From: a virus
Length of the DNA: 28,594 nt
Virus record (IMG/VR): IMGVR_UViG_3300030108_005857
Span: 1 to 28,594 of that record
Direction: 5' to 3' (one strand)
Shown: positions 10,201 through 19,000 of the stretch, in pieces
Layout: every line of letters starts with the position of its first letter
Numbering within the stretch: the first letter of the stretch is position 1
The notes under the pieces: model-generated
What the model saw: only the letters and a program-made list of their open reading frames with translations
Databases searched by the model: none
What the model was told of the DNA's origin: nothing
Program-made: the position numbers and the translations under genes

Positions 10201-13200
10201 ATTGGCTCTATTAATTATGAACATAATAATGATAGTTTAATCTTTAATGTGAATAGTCAAGACAGACTTTTCATCAAATCATCTGGACATGTTGGGATTA
10301 ACGAAGATAATCCGATTCATCAACTGTCAGTAGGAATCAATACTTCAACTGCATGGGCATCAAGTAAAAATATATCTAACACGACAAATAATGATTTTAT
10401 AGGATTAAATCTTGATAATAAAAATTCAGGTAGCAATCCTGAAATTGGAATTCTGCTTCAAGCAGGTGAGAGTAGTAGTGGACAATTTACTATAAACTGT
10501 AAGAAAACTAATACTAACACTGCTGATTTAATTTTTAGAACAAGGAGCGGTGGTGCTGCAAGTAAAGAAGTACTTAGCATCAACAAGGATGGTGACTTAC
10601 TTCCTGGTGGTACTGATCAAGATATTGGTTCTTCAACTGCAAAATGGGGAATCATCTATGCAACAGAACTTAAAGTTGACGATGTTATTTTAGAACAACA
10701 AGTCGAAACAAAAAATTTATTAGTAACTGGTATTTCAACATTTATAGGATTATCTACATTTAATAATGGAATTTCAGTTGAATCTGGTTTATCAACTTTT
10801 AGAGGAAAAACATTTTTTGATGAAAATGTTGGTATAAAAAGTGAAACACCATCCGTAGAATTAGCTGTGGTGGGTGTTACATCAGTAACTGGAGATATTG
10901 TAGCAAAAGCACCAGGCACAGAAGATTTTACAATTCTTCATGGTGGGACAATCGAATTAAATCGTGGAAATAATGATTCCTTCATCGACTTTAAGACAAC
11001 ATACGCAGAGGATGCTGACTGTCGTATTTCAGCTGCAAGTAATGGATTGTCATTTTCAACTGGTGGTAATACATCAATATCAGAAAAGGTTCTCATCAAT
11101 TCATCAGGTAAGGTTGAATTCAAAGGAGATTCAAATCCAGTAGCAGAGTTTGATAGAGGAAGTGATAATAAAACCAATCTTGATATTAATTATAATGGAA
11201 CTCTTACAGGTCAATTAAGTGGTGCTGATCAAGCATTTGAAATAAGTGCCTCTGGTTCAAATACTCCAATTGATTTCTACGTAAATGGTAGTAAAAGAGT
11301 TACAATCAACAAGGATGGTGACTTACTTCGTGGTGGGGCTAATCAAGATATTGGTACTAACGATAATAAGTGGGGTACCATCTATGCTGAAACGATTGTT
11401 GCAACAGTAGATAAACAACAATCAAGATTTGAGACCGTAACTCTAGATGTAACTGGTATTGCTACAATAAAGCATTTAAATGTTACTGGGGTATCTACAT
11501 TCCAAGATAATGTCAAATTTACAGGTGCTAATTATGATGTAACATGGACAAAAGCACAAGATTCATTAAAGTTTACAGACAATGCAAAACTAACTTTCGG
11601 TAGTACATCATCTACCAATCCGGATCTGAAAATTTATCACAGTAGCAATAATAACAGTTCATATATTGAAGAAGATAGTAGTGCTGATTTTTATATTCAA
11701 AAGAATGGTAAAGATGCTATTCTTATAAAGAAAGACGATCTTGTTTCTCTTCATCACAATGGAGGTGAGCGGTTAAAAACAACTTCTACCGGTGTTTATA
11801 TTTCAGGTGAATTAGATACTGGCACTGCAAAAGTAAGAGATCTCGCAAATAATGAAGTCGTCTTTATCTCTGGTAATGTTGGAAAATTAGAGGGTTCTTC
11901 AGATTTTACTTGGGACGGTCAAAAATTATATGTTAATGGTAACCTAGAGATAAATGGCACTTTAACTTATGATGATGTAACGAACATAGATGCTGTTGGT
12001 ATAGTTACAGCACAGACTGGTGTAAGAATTACTAATGGAGGATTAGTTGTAAATGCTGGTATTTCAACCTTTGAGGATAAGATAGTAGCAAACAATGTAA
12101 TACAACCTAAATTTGGAAACAATAACGCTGCCGGTATACAATGGTTAGATAATTTTCATGGTTCTGGTTCGGGTGATAAGGCATATATTCGTTATTATCT
12201 TGAATCTGGAAACGAAACAACAACATTAGAAATTGCAGCTAAGAATGATAGTGATGATAAAATAAAATTAAACACAGAAAATGTTACTGCAACTGGTAAT
12301 TTGACAGTTACGAAAGATCTCACAGTAAGTGAGGATTTAACTGTTACAAAAAATTCTACTTTGAAAGGTAATGTTGATTTAGGTGATTCAAATTTAGATA
12401 CTATTTCGATGGTAGGTGATGTTGATACTAACATAACACCTTCTACTAATGCAGCATCTACTGATGACGCTAATGGTAAGGATATTGGAGCATCAGGTGC
12501 TCAGTGGAGAAAAATTTATGCTAGAGAATTCGTTGGTGCAGTAACTGGTGTTTCGGATGATGCAAATCAAATAAAAGTTACACAAGAAGATGGAACCGGA
12601 GAACAATACTTGACATTTGTTTCTACAGATCCTACAAACGATGGAAGTTTTCAAGATTTAAAAGGTCATACAGAATTAAAATACACTCCTTCTTCTTCAT
12701 TACTTGTTGTTCCCAGTATAAAACCATCAACAATTATCACTCCAAATAATGATAGTGGAACTGCAAATTATTATTTGAAAGCTGATGGTAATTCGGGATG
12801 GTCATGGAGTAAAATTGAGGGTAACACTGGATTGGATATTAATTTTACTGATTTAAAAGATACTCCTGCTAATTATACTAGTGCTACTAGTGGTCAAGTT
12901 GTTGTTGTCAATAGCAATGAAAATGGATTGACATTTGCAAATAGTTCAGGTGTAGGTGCTGCTTACGTGCTTCAGGGTGGTGGATCTAACGGTGCTGCTT
13001 TTGGAAGTGGTACTGGGAAACTTGAGTTATTGAAAAATTCTACACTTCAAGATACTGTTACGATAACAGCAGGAACTAATGTAAAAATTGATACTACCAG
13101 CACTTCTGGATTCACAATAAGTGCTGATTCTGGAAGTGATACTACCTATGAATTAAAATGTACAAAAGATTCTGATGGTGGATCTACTGGAACTAATAGT

Positions 13201-14391
13201 GATCCATATTTATTTTTAGATGCTTCTGGAACTGGCACTGATTCCTCAGTTCAAATCGTGGGTAGTGGTGGAATTTCAGTAACCAGAGATAGTAATGGTA
13301 ATAAACTTACTCTTAATGGATCATCAGCAGGATCTAATACAACCTACGATCTTGAGGGTGGTGGACAAGATGGTCAATCGTTTGGAACTGGAACGGGAAA
13401 AGTTAAATTAGTACCGAGTTCTGGAAGCACTGATGAAGTTACTATAACGGCAGGGGATAATATCAAAATTGATTCCACAGGTACGAGTGGATTTAGAATT
13501 ACCGCTCAAGATACTCAATCAGCAAATACAACTTACGATCTTGAGGGTGGTGGATCTGACGGTGCTTCTTTTGGAAGTGGTACTGGACAAATTATATTAA
13601 AAGAATCAGGAACAACTAATGAAGATCCAGTTACTATAACGGCAGGGGCGAATATCAAAATTGATAATACTGGTTCTAATGGATTTACAATAACTGCTCA
13701 AAATACACAATCTGGTGGAACTGTTACTGATGTTGATGTAAAACAAAAAACTGGAAATGTACAAAGAACATGTGGTGATATATTAACTGTTTCAGGCACA
13801 ACAACAAAAACAATCACCATACCCGATACAAGTAATGCTTATGGTGCCAAGTACATTCAAAGTACTGAACCTACTACTAATGTTTGTGATGGTGACGTGT
13901 GGTTTGATACCACTGCAAGTGGAGGTGGTAGTGGTGGTGATGATGAAGTAACAATTACAAATACAGACGAAAATAATTTTCGTAACCTTATTTTTGCTGA
14001 TAATTCGAATTCAACCACATTAAAGGTTAACGATGCAGGAAGACTTCAAGTAAATCCAAATACTGGTACCTTAAATGTTAGTGGTGATATTACTGCATTC
14101 CATTCTTCTGATAAAAGATTAAAAGATAATATAATTCCAATTCCTAATGCAGTTGATAAGGTATTATCAATAAGTGGTAATACTTTTAATTGGAATGCAG
14201 CATCAGAGTATGCAGGAAAAGGAGATACTGGTGTAATAGCACAAGAAGTTGAAGTACTTAATCTTCCAGGTGTTACAACTACAAGAGATGATGGAACAAA
14301 AGCAGTTCGTTATGATAAATTGATTCCTCTTCTTATTGAGGCAATTAAAGAACTTAAAGATGAGATTGATGAACTTAAACGCACTAAATAA
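7294..14391 (+). CDS. Giant tail fibre with C-terminal S74 chaperone domain
   Basis: This 2365-aa protein is the largest in the window. The N-terminal 115 residues (PKYLSGRVKRTGQAYLSTDR, YQYLGLEQAEPNLGDP, GGLIPGAISVFDEG) look like the conserved virion-anchoring segment of marine T4-like phage fibres. Residues about 150-1890 are repeated beta units: VGIGT..P....V registers, STF strands and DIG....KWG.IYA units, several clearly duplicated. Residues about 1890-2140 hold four tandem copies of an LEGGG..G.SFGSGTG unit. Residues about 2265-2365 are a Peptidase_S74 intramolecular chaperone: HSSDKRLKDNI with the cleavage Ser-Asp at 2272-2273 and the partner Lys at 2277, then GVIAQEVE and YDKLIPLLIEAIKEL with a terminal coiled coil. 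S74 domains trimerise the fibre and then self-cleave. The start is one base after the preceding stop. Probably a long tail fibre or spike; its receptor is unknown. Confidence 0.85.
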   Translation: MPKYLSGRVKRTGQAYLSTDRYQYLGLEQAEPNLGDPPSASGSPNIPVGQRLQIVSIPGRPGERFWVPVEGGLIPGAISVFDEGTIVGGPSSTTQLNIKGNIITAEGNRTGLDNPGIAVTLTVAPPGSDGQIIFNNNGDFGGSTLFNYDNSTVGVASVGIGTSSPTHNLHVKGDFRLENSFIDSLNNSGNQGQLLIVSAAGGLEYANAATVPTGAGGTFNNVQFHDNTGLVDGASNFVYVETDERVGIGSTQPRVLLDVVGIASFSDLRLAGIFTASIEQGGFDFETDVRFKGANYNAEWDISENALEFEDNAKAKFGTDLSKELEIFFDGTHSKIDHTSTTGSLFLAGDSLVLSNSGMSQYYLQAAENGSVLLNYSGNTKFQTAETGAIVTGIFTATQEIQADKITTIDNNFVHIDVSGIATMGELDSNFIDSEQLDVGFATVTDLLDVTGFTTAKNVFVAGVSTFSHLEVDNVKITDNKIESLAGNLILESATTTITANDVLFVDNDDDSNSKDSGSVITQGGVGIEKSLNVGINFNVAGVTTLASNGGITTTGGDFYIGGDLYVNDDISLDNVNANSVFISGISTFIGLSTFNNGISVESGITTFRDNVLVSTGATVGFGDSIFIPDDKKIILGDNNDFQISHTTSLASQLAGDGNAVTSGSDRASLIEDAGQGPLVFKSNHGGGPGAFQFFDADWRPLIRMKSGGADLKNQVILYFNSEERIKTTGVGVSVIGITSMTGNLKVGQDVESNLTPSAETFDLGASGKSWQKLYIKEIIGTDKISVDESTIENLKVTGFSTFQQLAYFEDKVGIGTTNPFDPFDGGFEKRFQVVSGGEEPYLFSGGNFVDAEDVLSVTTKSGYGGFNINVRNQNEDNPLWTIRTFQNEPIAFGQGTSEIARFSSDGNLGIGTTNPGLYKLHVKSPIATIARFERTTDQGGGSWAKVDIKAGTSSGNSYLTFSDVDATEIGSINYEHNNDSLIFNVNSQDRLFIKSSGHVGINEDNPIHQLSVGINTSTAWASSKNISNTTNNDFIGLNLDNKNSGSNPEIGILLQAGESSSGQFTINCKKTNTNTADLIFRTRSGGAASKEVLSINKDGDLLPGGTDQDIGSSTAKWGIIYATELKVDDVILEQQVETKNLLVTGISTFIGLSTFNNGISVESGLSTFRGKTFFDENVGIKSETPSVELAVVGVTSVTGDIVAKAPGTEDFTILHGGTIELNRGNNDSFIDFKTTYAEDADCRISAASNGLSFSTGGNTSISEKVLINSSGKVEFKGDSNPVAEFDRGSDNKTNLDINYNGTLTGQLSGADQAFEISASGSNTPIDFYVNGSKRVTINKDGDLLRGGANQDIGTNDNKWGTIYAETIVATVDKQQSRFETVTLDVTGIATIKHLNVTGVSTFQDNVKFTGANYDVTWTKAQDSLKFTDNAKLTFGSTSSTNPDLKIYHSSNNNSSYIEEDSSADFYIQKNGKDAILIKKDDLVSLHHNGGERLKTTSTGVYISGELDTGTAKVRDLANNEVVFISGNVGKLEGSSDFTWDGQKLYVNGNLEINGTLTYDDVTNIDAVGIVTAQTGVRITNGGLVVNAGISTFEDKIVANNVIQPKFGNNNAAGIQWLDNFHGSGSGDKAYIRYYLESGNETTTLEIAAKNDSDDKIKLNTENVTATGNLTVTKDLTVSEDLTVTKNSTLKGNVDLGDSNLDTISMVGDVDTNITPSTNAASTDDANGKDIGASGAQWRKIYAREFVGAVTGVSDDANQIKVTQEDGTGEQYLTFVSTDPTNDGSFQDLKGHTELKYTPSSSLLVVPSIKPSTIITPNNDSGTANYYLKADGNSGWSWSKIEGNTGLDINFTDLKDTPANYTSATSGQVVVVNSNENGLTFANSSGVGAAYVLQGGGSNGAAFGSGTGKLELLKNSTLQDTVTITAGTNVKIDTTSTSGFTISADSGSDTTYELKCTKDSDGGSTGTNSDPYLFLDASGTGTDSSVQIVGSGGISVTRDSNGNKLTLNGSSAGSNTTYDLEGGGQDGQSFGTGTGKVKLVPSSGSTDEVTITAGDNIKIDSTGTSGFRITAQDTQSANTTYDLEGGGSDGASFGSGTGQIILKESGTTNEDPVTITAGANIKIDNTGSNGFTITAQNTQSGGTVTDVDVKQKTGNVQRTCGDILTVSGTTTKTITIPDTSNAYGAKYIQSTEPTTNVCDGDVWFDTTASGGGSGGDDEVTITNTDENNFRNLIFADNSNSTTLKVNDAGRLQVNPNTGTLNVSGDITAFHSSDKRLKDNIIPIPNAVDKVLSISGNTFNWNAASEYAGKGDTGVIAQEVEVLNLPGVTTTRDDGTKAVRYDKLIPLLIEAIKELKDEIDELKRTK
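9046..9108 (+). repeat. Internal duplication copy A (STFIGLSTFNNG unit)
   Basis: About 60 bases encoding GISTFIGLSTFNNGISVESG, nearly identical to 10729-10791 (offset 1683 bases). Only a few substitutions separate the copies, so this duplication within the fibre gene is recent or actively homogenised. Confidence 0.8.
10579..10661 (+). repeat. Internal duplication copy A (KDGDLL...DIG...KWG unit)
   Basis: An 83-base segment encoding INKDGDLLPGGTDQDIGSST and the following KWGIIYA. It aligns without gaps to 11305-11387. The first 24 bases are identical, and most differences are in the middle. Confidence 0.75.
10729..10791 (+). repeat. Internal duplication copy B (STFIGLSTFNNG unit)
   Basis: Second copy of the segment at 9046-9108, in the same reading frame. 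It is followed by a diverged strand (LSTFRGKTFF in place of ITTFRDNVLV). Confidence 0.8.
11305..11387 (+). repeat. Internal duplication copy B (KDGDLL...DIG...KWG unit)
   Basis: Second copy of the 83-base unit at 10579-10661, encoding INKDGDLLRGGANQDIGTND then KWGTIYA. Related but more diverged DLG/DIG...W..LY units occur near 9590 and 12480 in the same gene and near 23130 in the 709-aa fibre gene. Confidence 0.75.
12967..13715 (+). repeat. Four tandem LEGGG/GTG beta units in fibre gene
   Basis: Four consecutive units of about 60 residues. Copies 1, 3 and 4 begin LQGGGSNGAAFGSGTG, LEGGGQDGQSFGTGTG and LEGGGSDGASFGSGTG, and each continues to VTITAG..(V/I)KID....GF.I.A. Copy 2 is diverged (ELKCTKDSDGGSTG, then GGISVTRDSNGNKLTLNG). 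They lie shortly before the S74 domain and probably form the distal beta shaft. Confidence 0.75.
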
Positions 14392-14397
14392 TTTGAG

Positions 14398-14404
14398 GAG
14401 GATT
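14398..14404 (+). promoter_or_regulatory. Strong Shine-Dalgarno of collar gene
   Basis: GAGGAGG lies shortly before the ATG at 14410. It is one of the few strong Shine-Dalgarno sequences in the window and fixes the start of the collar/tip gene. Confidence 0.75.
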
Positions 14405-14409
14405 TTGTT

Positions 14410-14964
14410 ATGCCAGTAAAGATAAGAACCAATGGAGAATGGGTAACTGTTAGTGATGGTGCTGATGGTGCTGCTGGAAGTGATGGTGGAGTGCCTTCTG
14501 GAACTCGTATGATTTTTCAGCAAACAGCAGCACCAACTGGATGGACGAAGGATACAAGTAATACGAATCAGAGAGCGTTGCGAGTTGTAAGTGGAGCTGC
14601 TAGTAGTGGTGGTACTGTTAACTTTACAACTGCATTTGCAAGTGCTAGAGCAACAACAGGCGGTTCAGTTAGTGGACATATTTTATCAACTTCTCAAGTA
14701 GCATCTCACTTTCACAATTTTCCTGGTGATGACCAATTAACTAATGCGAATGGTAAAGCTAGTTGGTCTAATGTAACAAACGAAGGTAATTTTAATTATG
14801 ATGCTATATCAAATTATAATTCAAATGGTGGTAAATTGTGGAGGACAACCACCAAACTTAGTCAACAATCTACTGGAGATCTAACTCACGGTCACGGGTT
14901 TACAAATCCAAGTGTTAACTTGGCAGTTAAGTATCTTGATGTTATAATAGCACAAAAGGATTAA
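14410..14964 (+). CDS. Tail collar / short-tail-fibre-tip-like protein
   Basis: This 184-aa protein has a short N-terminal strand (PVKIRTNGEWVTV), a collagen-like GADGAAGSDGG spacer, then a tail-collar type domain (PSGTRMIFQQTAAPTGWTKD, NQRALRVVSG, GGTVNFTTAFAS). It ends with LAVKYLDVIIAQKD, a frequent C-terminus of this family. Two HxH pairs are visible, H100/H102 in ASHFHNF and H160/H162 in LTHGHGF. T4 gp12 uses HxH histidines from the three chains to bind a metal at the receptor-binding tip, so a similar metal-binding trimer tip is plausible here. The gene follows the giant fibre by 18 bases with a strong Shine-Dalgarno. It is much shorter than T4 gp12 and may be a detachable tip rather than a full short fibre. 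Receptor binding is inferred. Confidence 0.75.
   Translation: MPVKIRTNGEWVTVSDGADGAAGSDGGVPSGTRMIFQQTAAPTGWTKDTSNTNQRALRVVSGAASSGGTVNFTTAFASARATTGGSVSGHILSTSQVASHFHNFPGDDQLTNANGKASWSNVTNEGNFNYDAISNYNSNGGKLWRTTTKLSQQSTGDLTHGHGFTNPSVNLAVKYLDVIIAQKD
14920..14948 (+). promoter_or_regulatory. Candidate sigma70 promoter within collar gene end
   Basis: TTGGCA (14920-14925), a 17-base spacer, then TATAAT (14943-14948) preceded by TGT, an extended -10. It lies in the last codons of the collar gene, about 55 bases upstream of the four-cysteine gene. The conserved LAVKYLDVIIAQKD coding sequence could produce it by chance. Confidence 0.4.
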
Positions 14965-14983
14965 TGCACAAAAAATTATTATA

Positions 14984-14992
14984 TGCTACAAT
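14984..14992 (+). promoter_or_regulatory. Extended -10 promoter of four-cysteine gene
   Basis: TGC followed by TACAAT (14987-14992), with no good -35. The predicted transcript would start about 10 bases before the ATG at 15009. The surrounding bases resemble the promoter at 28536-28544 (ATGCTA(C/T)AATAT). Confidence 0.45.
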
Positions 14993-15008
14993 ATAAGTAA
15001 AAATTAAT

Positions 15009-15308
15009 ATGAAACTCGAACAAGGTAAATTTTGCCCACTAATTGGTGAAGATTGTTTAGGATTAAAATGTTCTTGGTTTACTCAAATAAGAGGAACTCA
15101 TCCTCAAACTGGTCAGGAAATTGATGAATGGGGATGTGCAGTAAATTGGATACCAACATTATTGATTGAAAATTCACAACAACAGAGACAAACAGGTGCT
15201 GCTGTAGAGTCATTTAGAAATGAAACTATAAGTAGAATATCTACCACTATAAATATGAAAAAAATAGAAAAATCCATAGATAGATTAGAGGGAGACATTG
15301 ATCAATGA
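15009..15308 (+). CDS. Conserved four-cysteine phage protein
   Basis: This 99-aa protein has cysteines at 9, 16, 21 and 43 (C-x6-C-x4-C-x21-C), with aromatic residues around them (KCSWF, DEWGCAVNW). A segment PTLLIENSQQQRQTGAAVES then leads to a charged C-terminal helix. The pattern resembles a small conserved protein I have seen in unrelated tailed phages, whose function is not established as far as I know. Four spaced cysteines suggest a zinc site or an iron-sulfur cluster; the sequence does not decide which. No convincing Shine-Dalgarno is present, and the start is the only ATG that keeps the first cysteine motif. It overlaps the next gene by four bases (ATGA), so the two are probably co-translated. 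It may be expressed from the extended -10 promoters just upstream. Confidence 0.6.
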   Translation: MKLEQGKFCPLIGEDCLGLKCSWFTQIRGTHPQTGQEIDEWGCAVNWIPTLLIENSQQQRQTGAAVESFRNETISRISTTINMKKIEKSIDRLEGDIDQ

Positions 15309-15763
15309 ATACAAATTTAGTTATCGTTACTGTAGATAAGAAAATCGGTATTGGTAGTACCACTCTTAGTGATATTGAATCTGATATGTCTTGGATACCT
15401 TCAGATGTATGGGCTGTTAGTTGGAATGGATCTACAGGTGAAATTGAATATAATGATGGAAAACCAAATTTAGGTATCACATCTATCGGTATATACTCTC
15501 AAGCAGAAACTACATTTAATAACGAACTTCAACGATTAAAAGATCTAGATGATGCAATTACTTCTGATCCATCTTTCCAATGGGGACAACTTAGAAAACA
15601 GAGAAATAGTCTTTTGTTCATGTCTGACTACACTCAACTGAATGATGCAGTGCTTACAGATTCGAAAAAAACAGAATGGATAAATTACAGACAACAACTA
15701 AGAGATCTACCTTCAAATACGAGTGATCCTGCAAATCCAACTTGGCCAACTGAACCATCATAG
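15305..15763 (+). CDS. Tail assembly chaperone-like protein (Phage_tail_APC type)
   Basis: This is a 152-aa protein. The C-terminal half (about 95-152) has the hallmark pattern of phage tail assembly chaperones of the Phage_tail_APC type: LRKQRNSLLFMSDYTQLNDA, then WINYRQQLRDLPS and a closing PTWPTEPS. The N-terminal part (about 1-75) starts with a beta-like VIVTVDKKIGIGS and contains a tryptophan-rich stretch (DMSWIPSDVWAVSW). Members of this group are found beside fibre genes and are thought to help fibre folding or assembly; here the gene lies between the two giant fibre blocks, which fits. The start overlaps the four-cysteine gene stop by four bases. It could also be a minor structural protein that retains the chaperone-like domain. 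Confidence 0.7.
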   Translation: MNTNLVIVTVDKKIGIGSTTLSDIESDMSWIPSDVWAVSWNGSTGEIEYNDGKPNLGITSIGIYSQAETTFNNELQRLKDLDDAITSDPSFQWGQLRKQRNSLLFMSDYTQLNDAVLTDSKKTEWINYRQQLRDLPSNTSDPANPTWPTEPS

Positions 15764-15803
15764 TATATTATAACTCATATGATATCCTAAATAATATTGA
15801 CAT

Positions 15804-15812
15804 TGTTATAAT
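15804..15812 (+). promoter_or_regulatory. Extended -10 promoter of 62-aa gene
   Basis: TGT followed by TATAAT (15807-15812), in a 76-base gap, 28 bases before the ATG at 15840. No -35 lies at proper spacing. An AGGATAAAG stretch between promoter and ATG is only a weak ribosome binding candidate. Confidence 0.5.
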
Positions 15813-15839
15813 CTGTGGTAGGATAAAGAAAAAAATTAT

Positions 15840-16028
15840 ATGAAAGAGGATTATTTAACAAAAATAGTTGTGGACATGACTTCTCGATCTTTTCTTTTGA
15901 TTAGTGAAAATGGTTCACAAAGACTTGTTGAATGTGATACACCTGATGAATTTCTTCGTGTACTTGACGTTTGTAATCAATTAGATGAAGAAAAAATTGA
16001 ATTTGCTCAATTATCTGAAAAAAAGTAG
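15840..16028 (+). CDS. Small conserved hypothetical protein
   Basis: This 62-aa, acidic protein has a beta-like N-terminal half (TKIVVDMTSRSFLLISENGS, QRLVEC) and a helical second half (TPDEFLRVLDVCNQLDEEK). I do not recognise a domain. Its coding pattern and clear promoter-like sequence upstream support a real gene, as does its place between the chaperone-like gene and the next fibre gene without overlap. It is short enough for a small regulator or an assembly cofactor, but neither is shown by the sequence. Confidence 0.55.
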   Translation: MKEDYLTKIVVDMTSRSFLLISENGSQRLVECDTPDEFLRVLDVCNQLDEEKIEFAQLSEKK

Positions 16029-16041
16029 TCTACAGATCATA

Positions 16042-16049
16042 CATAAATA
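16042..16049 (+). promoter_or_regulatory. T4-late-type promoter motif before second fibre block
   Basis: CATAAATA matches the T4 late consensus TATAAATA at seven of eight positions, and the looser form reported for marine T4-like phages. It lies in a 49-base gap, 28 bases before the ATG at 16078, the expected place for a late promoter opening the fibre operon 16078-25391. A short AGGA ribosome binding site precedes the ATG. Confidence 0.55.
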
Positions 16050-16077
16050 AAATATAGTATAAGTAGTCAGGATACCC

Positions 16078-19000
16078 ATGCCCCTGAATAAATTAGAGAA
16101 TTTTTTAAAGAACGTTGACGGAAGAATACTTTATGTTAGTCCAAGTGATATTGATGCGACTGATAGTATAACAAACGAAGGTAATTCTTTAACCAAACCA
16201 TTTAAAACAATACAAAGAGCACTTTTAGAGTCTGCAAGATTTTCATATGTCAAGGGAAATGATAATGATCTAATTGAGAGAACTACAATATTATTAATGC
16301 CTGGTCAGCATGTGATAGATAATCGACCAGGATACGGTATTTTAAATGATGGAGGAGTACCTAAGGCAATAGAATCAGGACCGAATGGTGCTATATTACC
16401 TAATGCAAATATTTTTAATTTAACAAATGATTCAACATTTGATTTAGAACAAGAGAATAATATACTTTATAAATTTAACTCTGTGCATGGTGGAGTCATA
16501 GTTCCAAGAGGAACATCAATTGTTGGACTAGATTTAAGAAAAACAAGAATAAGACCAAAATATGTTCCTAATCCCACGACTTCATATGGAAAGGATCCTA
16601 AAACTGCTATTTTTAGAATAACTGGTACTTGTTATTTTTGGCAATTTAGTGTCTTTGACGGAGATGAAAATGGTTTAGTCTATACTGATAATGGTAATTT
16701 TGACTCTGAATTTAGAGTTCAACCTGTATTTTCACACCATAAGTTAACAATTTTTGAATATGCAGATGGTGTTAACTTATATGATAGATCACAACTAACT
16801 GATCTTGATATGTATTACGCAAAGATATCTAATGCGTATAATGCAGCATCAAATCGTGACATTGATCAAAAATTCCCTACAAATGAAGAGGGATTTGCTA
16901 AACAAAGACCTGAGTGGGAAATAGTTGGTGCTTTTGCCGATGATCCGATTAGTATTGTCTCTATCGTTTCAGGTGACACACCAGGTGTTCCGTCAAATAA
17001 AGTAACTGTTACAACTGCTTCACCACATGGATTATCTGTTAACACACCAATAAAGATAAGAGGTGTTTCACCGCAAGCATATAATATCTCCACTAAAGTT
17101 ACTCTAGTTGATCCATTGGATGATAAAAAATTTACTTATGCTTTACCAAACTTTGATTTAGAGTTACAAACACCCGGTGATCCCTCAGGAAATCCTGGTG
17201 GAACTGTTGTTATTGAAACTGATACTGTAACAGGTGCTTCACCTTATATCTTCAATATTTCAATGAGATCCGTTTATGGAATGAATGGACTTCATGCCGA
17301 TGGTAGCAAAGCATCTGGTTTCCGTTCGATGGTTGTTGCTCAGTTTACTGGTGTATCTTTACAGAAAGATGATCGTTCATTTGTTAAATATATTGCATCA
17401 AATAGGGATTATGAGGGAAATGATGCGAATCCTGTTTTTGGTGATAATTTAGCATTACAATCATCATCCACAAACCCTGATACTGCATATCATCTTGATT
17501 CATCTGCAATTTATAGAAGTGGTTGGGAAACATGTCATATAAAAATCACTAATGATGCTATTCTTCAAATAGTTTCTGTATTTGCGATTGGATATAATAA
17601 ACATTTTGAGGCACAAAGTGGTGGTGATGCTTCCATTACTAACTCTAACTCTAACTTTGGACAATTAGCACTAATATCTGATGGATTTAAAAAGAACTCC
17701 TTTGCCTCTGATGATACGAGTTTCCTAACTCATATTATTCCACCAAAATCTATTGATGATACCCAACTTGATAATATAGATTGGTTGTCAATTAATGTAG
17801 GATTAACAACTACAACAGCTACTGGGGGAGGAAATAATTCAAATAAAGATAGATTATATTTATTCGGATTTGATGCCATTGATAATGTTCCACCTTCTTT
17901 AACCCAAGGTTTTAAAGTTGGTGCAAAATTAATTGATCCTTTATTTGTTGAAATTGGAGGGACAACATATTCATCAAATATTTTGATGTCTGATGGAACT
18001 ACAAGCTCTGAAAAAGTTGTCAGATTAGTTGCACCTGTAAATAATATATTTAATGTCACTGGTGGACATAATTTAGAAACAGGTGAAAAAGTTATTCTCA
18101 TCAGTGACGTGGGTGATTTGCCAGAAAATATAAAAACTGATGTTGTGTATTATGTGATTAAATTAGATGCTCTAAATTTTAAATTAGCTTCTTCATTACA
18201 AAATGCAATAGATGGATCTGAGATAAATGTGATTGGTGGACAAAATTTAAAAATTAAAAGTAGAGTAGTAGATAAAATCTCTGGGGATGTTGGACATCCA
18301 ATTCAATTTGATGCTGATAATTCTAACTGGTATATTAATACAGTTGATAATAATGAAATTTTTCAACAACTTAGTAGTAATGGTGTTATTGGATTAGGTG
18401 ACAGAACCTTAACGTCATTTGTTAAAAGAGTAAACGATACAAGAAGTATTGATGATAAAATATATAAACTTCGTGTCACTATACCGAAAGAAATAGTTAA
18501 TTCAAAAAATCCAGAGAGTGGTTTTGTAATACAAGAATCATCCACCACTGGAATTAGGACAGACATTGATCTTACATTAAAATCAAGTGACACTAAGTTA
18601 ACTAGGAATGATTTCCTATTTGAAAGAAATCCAAGATTCATATCAACCTGTACTTTTGATGGATCATCTGTCAGTGTTACTGCAGAGGAACCACATAATT
18701 TAAATGTAGGTGATTTAATTACTATAAAAAATACAACTGATACAACAAACACAGTTGGAGCAGCAAATAGTGGATATAATGGTAGTTTTAGTGTAGAAAC
18801 TATTCCTGATTCACTATCTTTTACATATAATCCAGGTAGAACTATTCCAACTTCGGTCACTAATGCGTTCGATAAAAGTAGTCCTAAGTCATCACCAAGA
18901 TTTGAAAGAACAGATTTAAAATCCAATATCTACACATATAGAAATATTAAAATTGCAAATCATGTTCCGAATCAACAAGACGGTATATATCATATAATTC

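Noticed and set aside
15797-15802. Perfect TTGACA near the TATAAT at 15807
   Set aside because: Only four bases separate the boxes, far below the 16-18 needed for a -35/-10 pair.
18363-18926. Long open frame of 187 codons on the minus strand within the 2016-aa fibre gene
   Set aside because: It lies entirely inside a well-supported coding region, has no recognisable domain, and no promoter or ribosome binding site. It is an antisense shadow.
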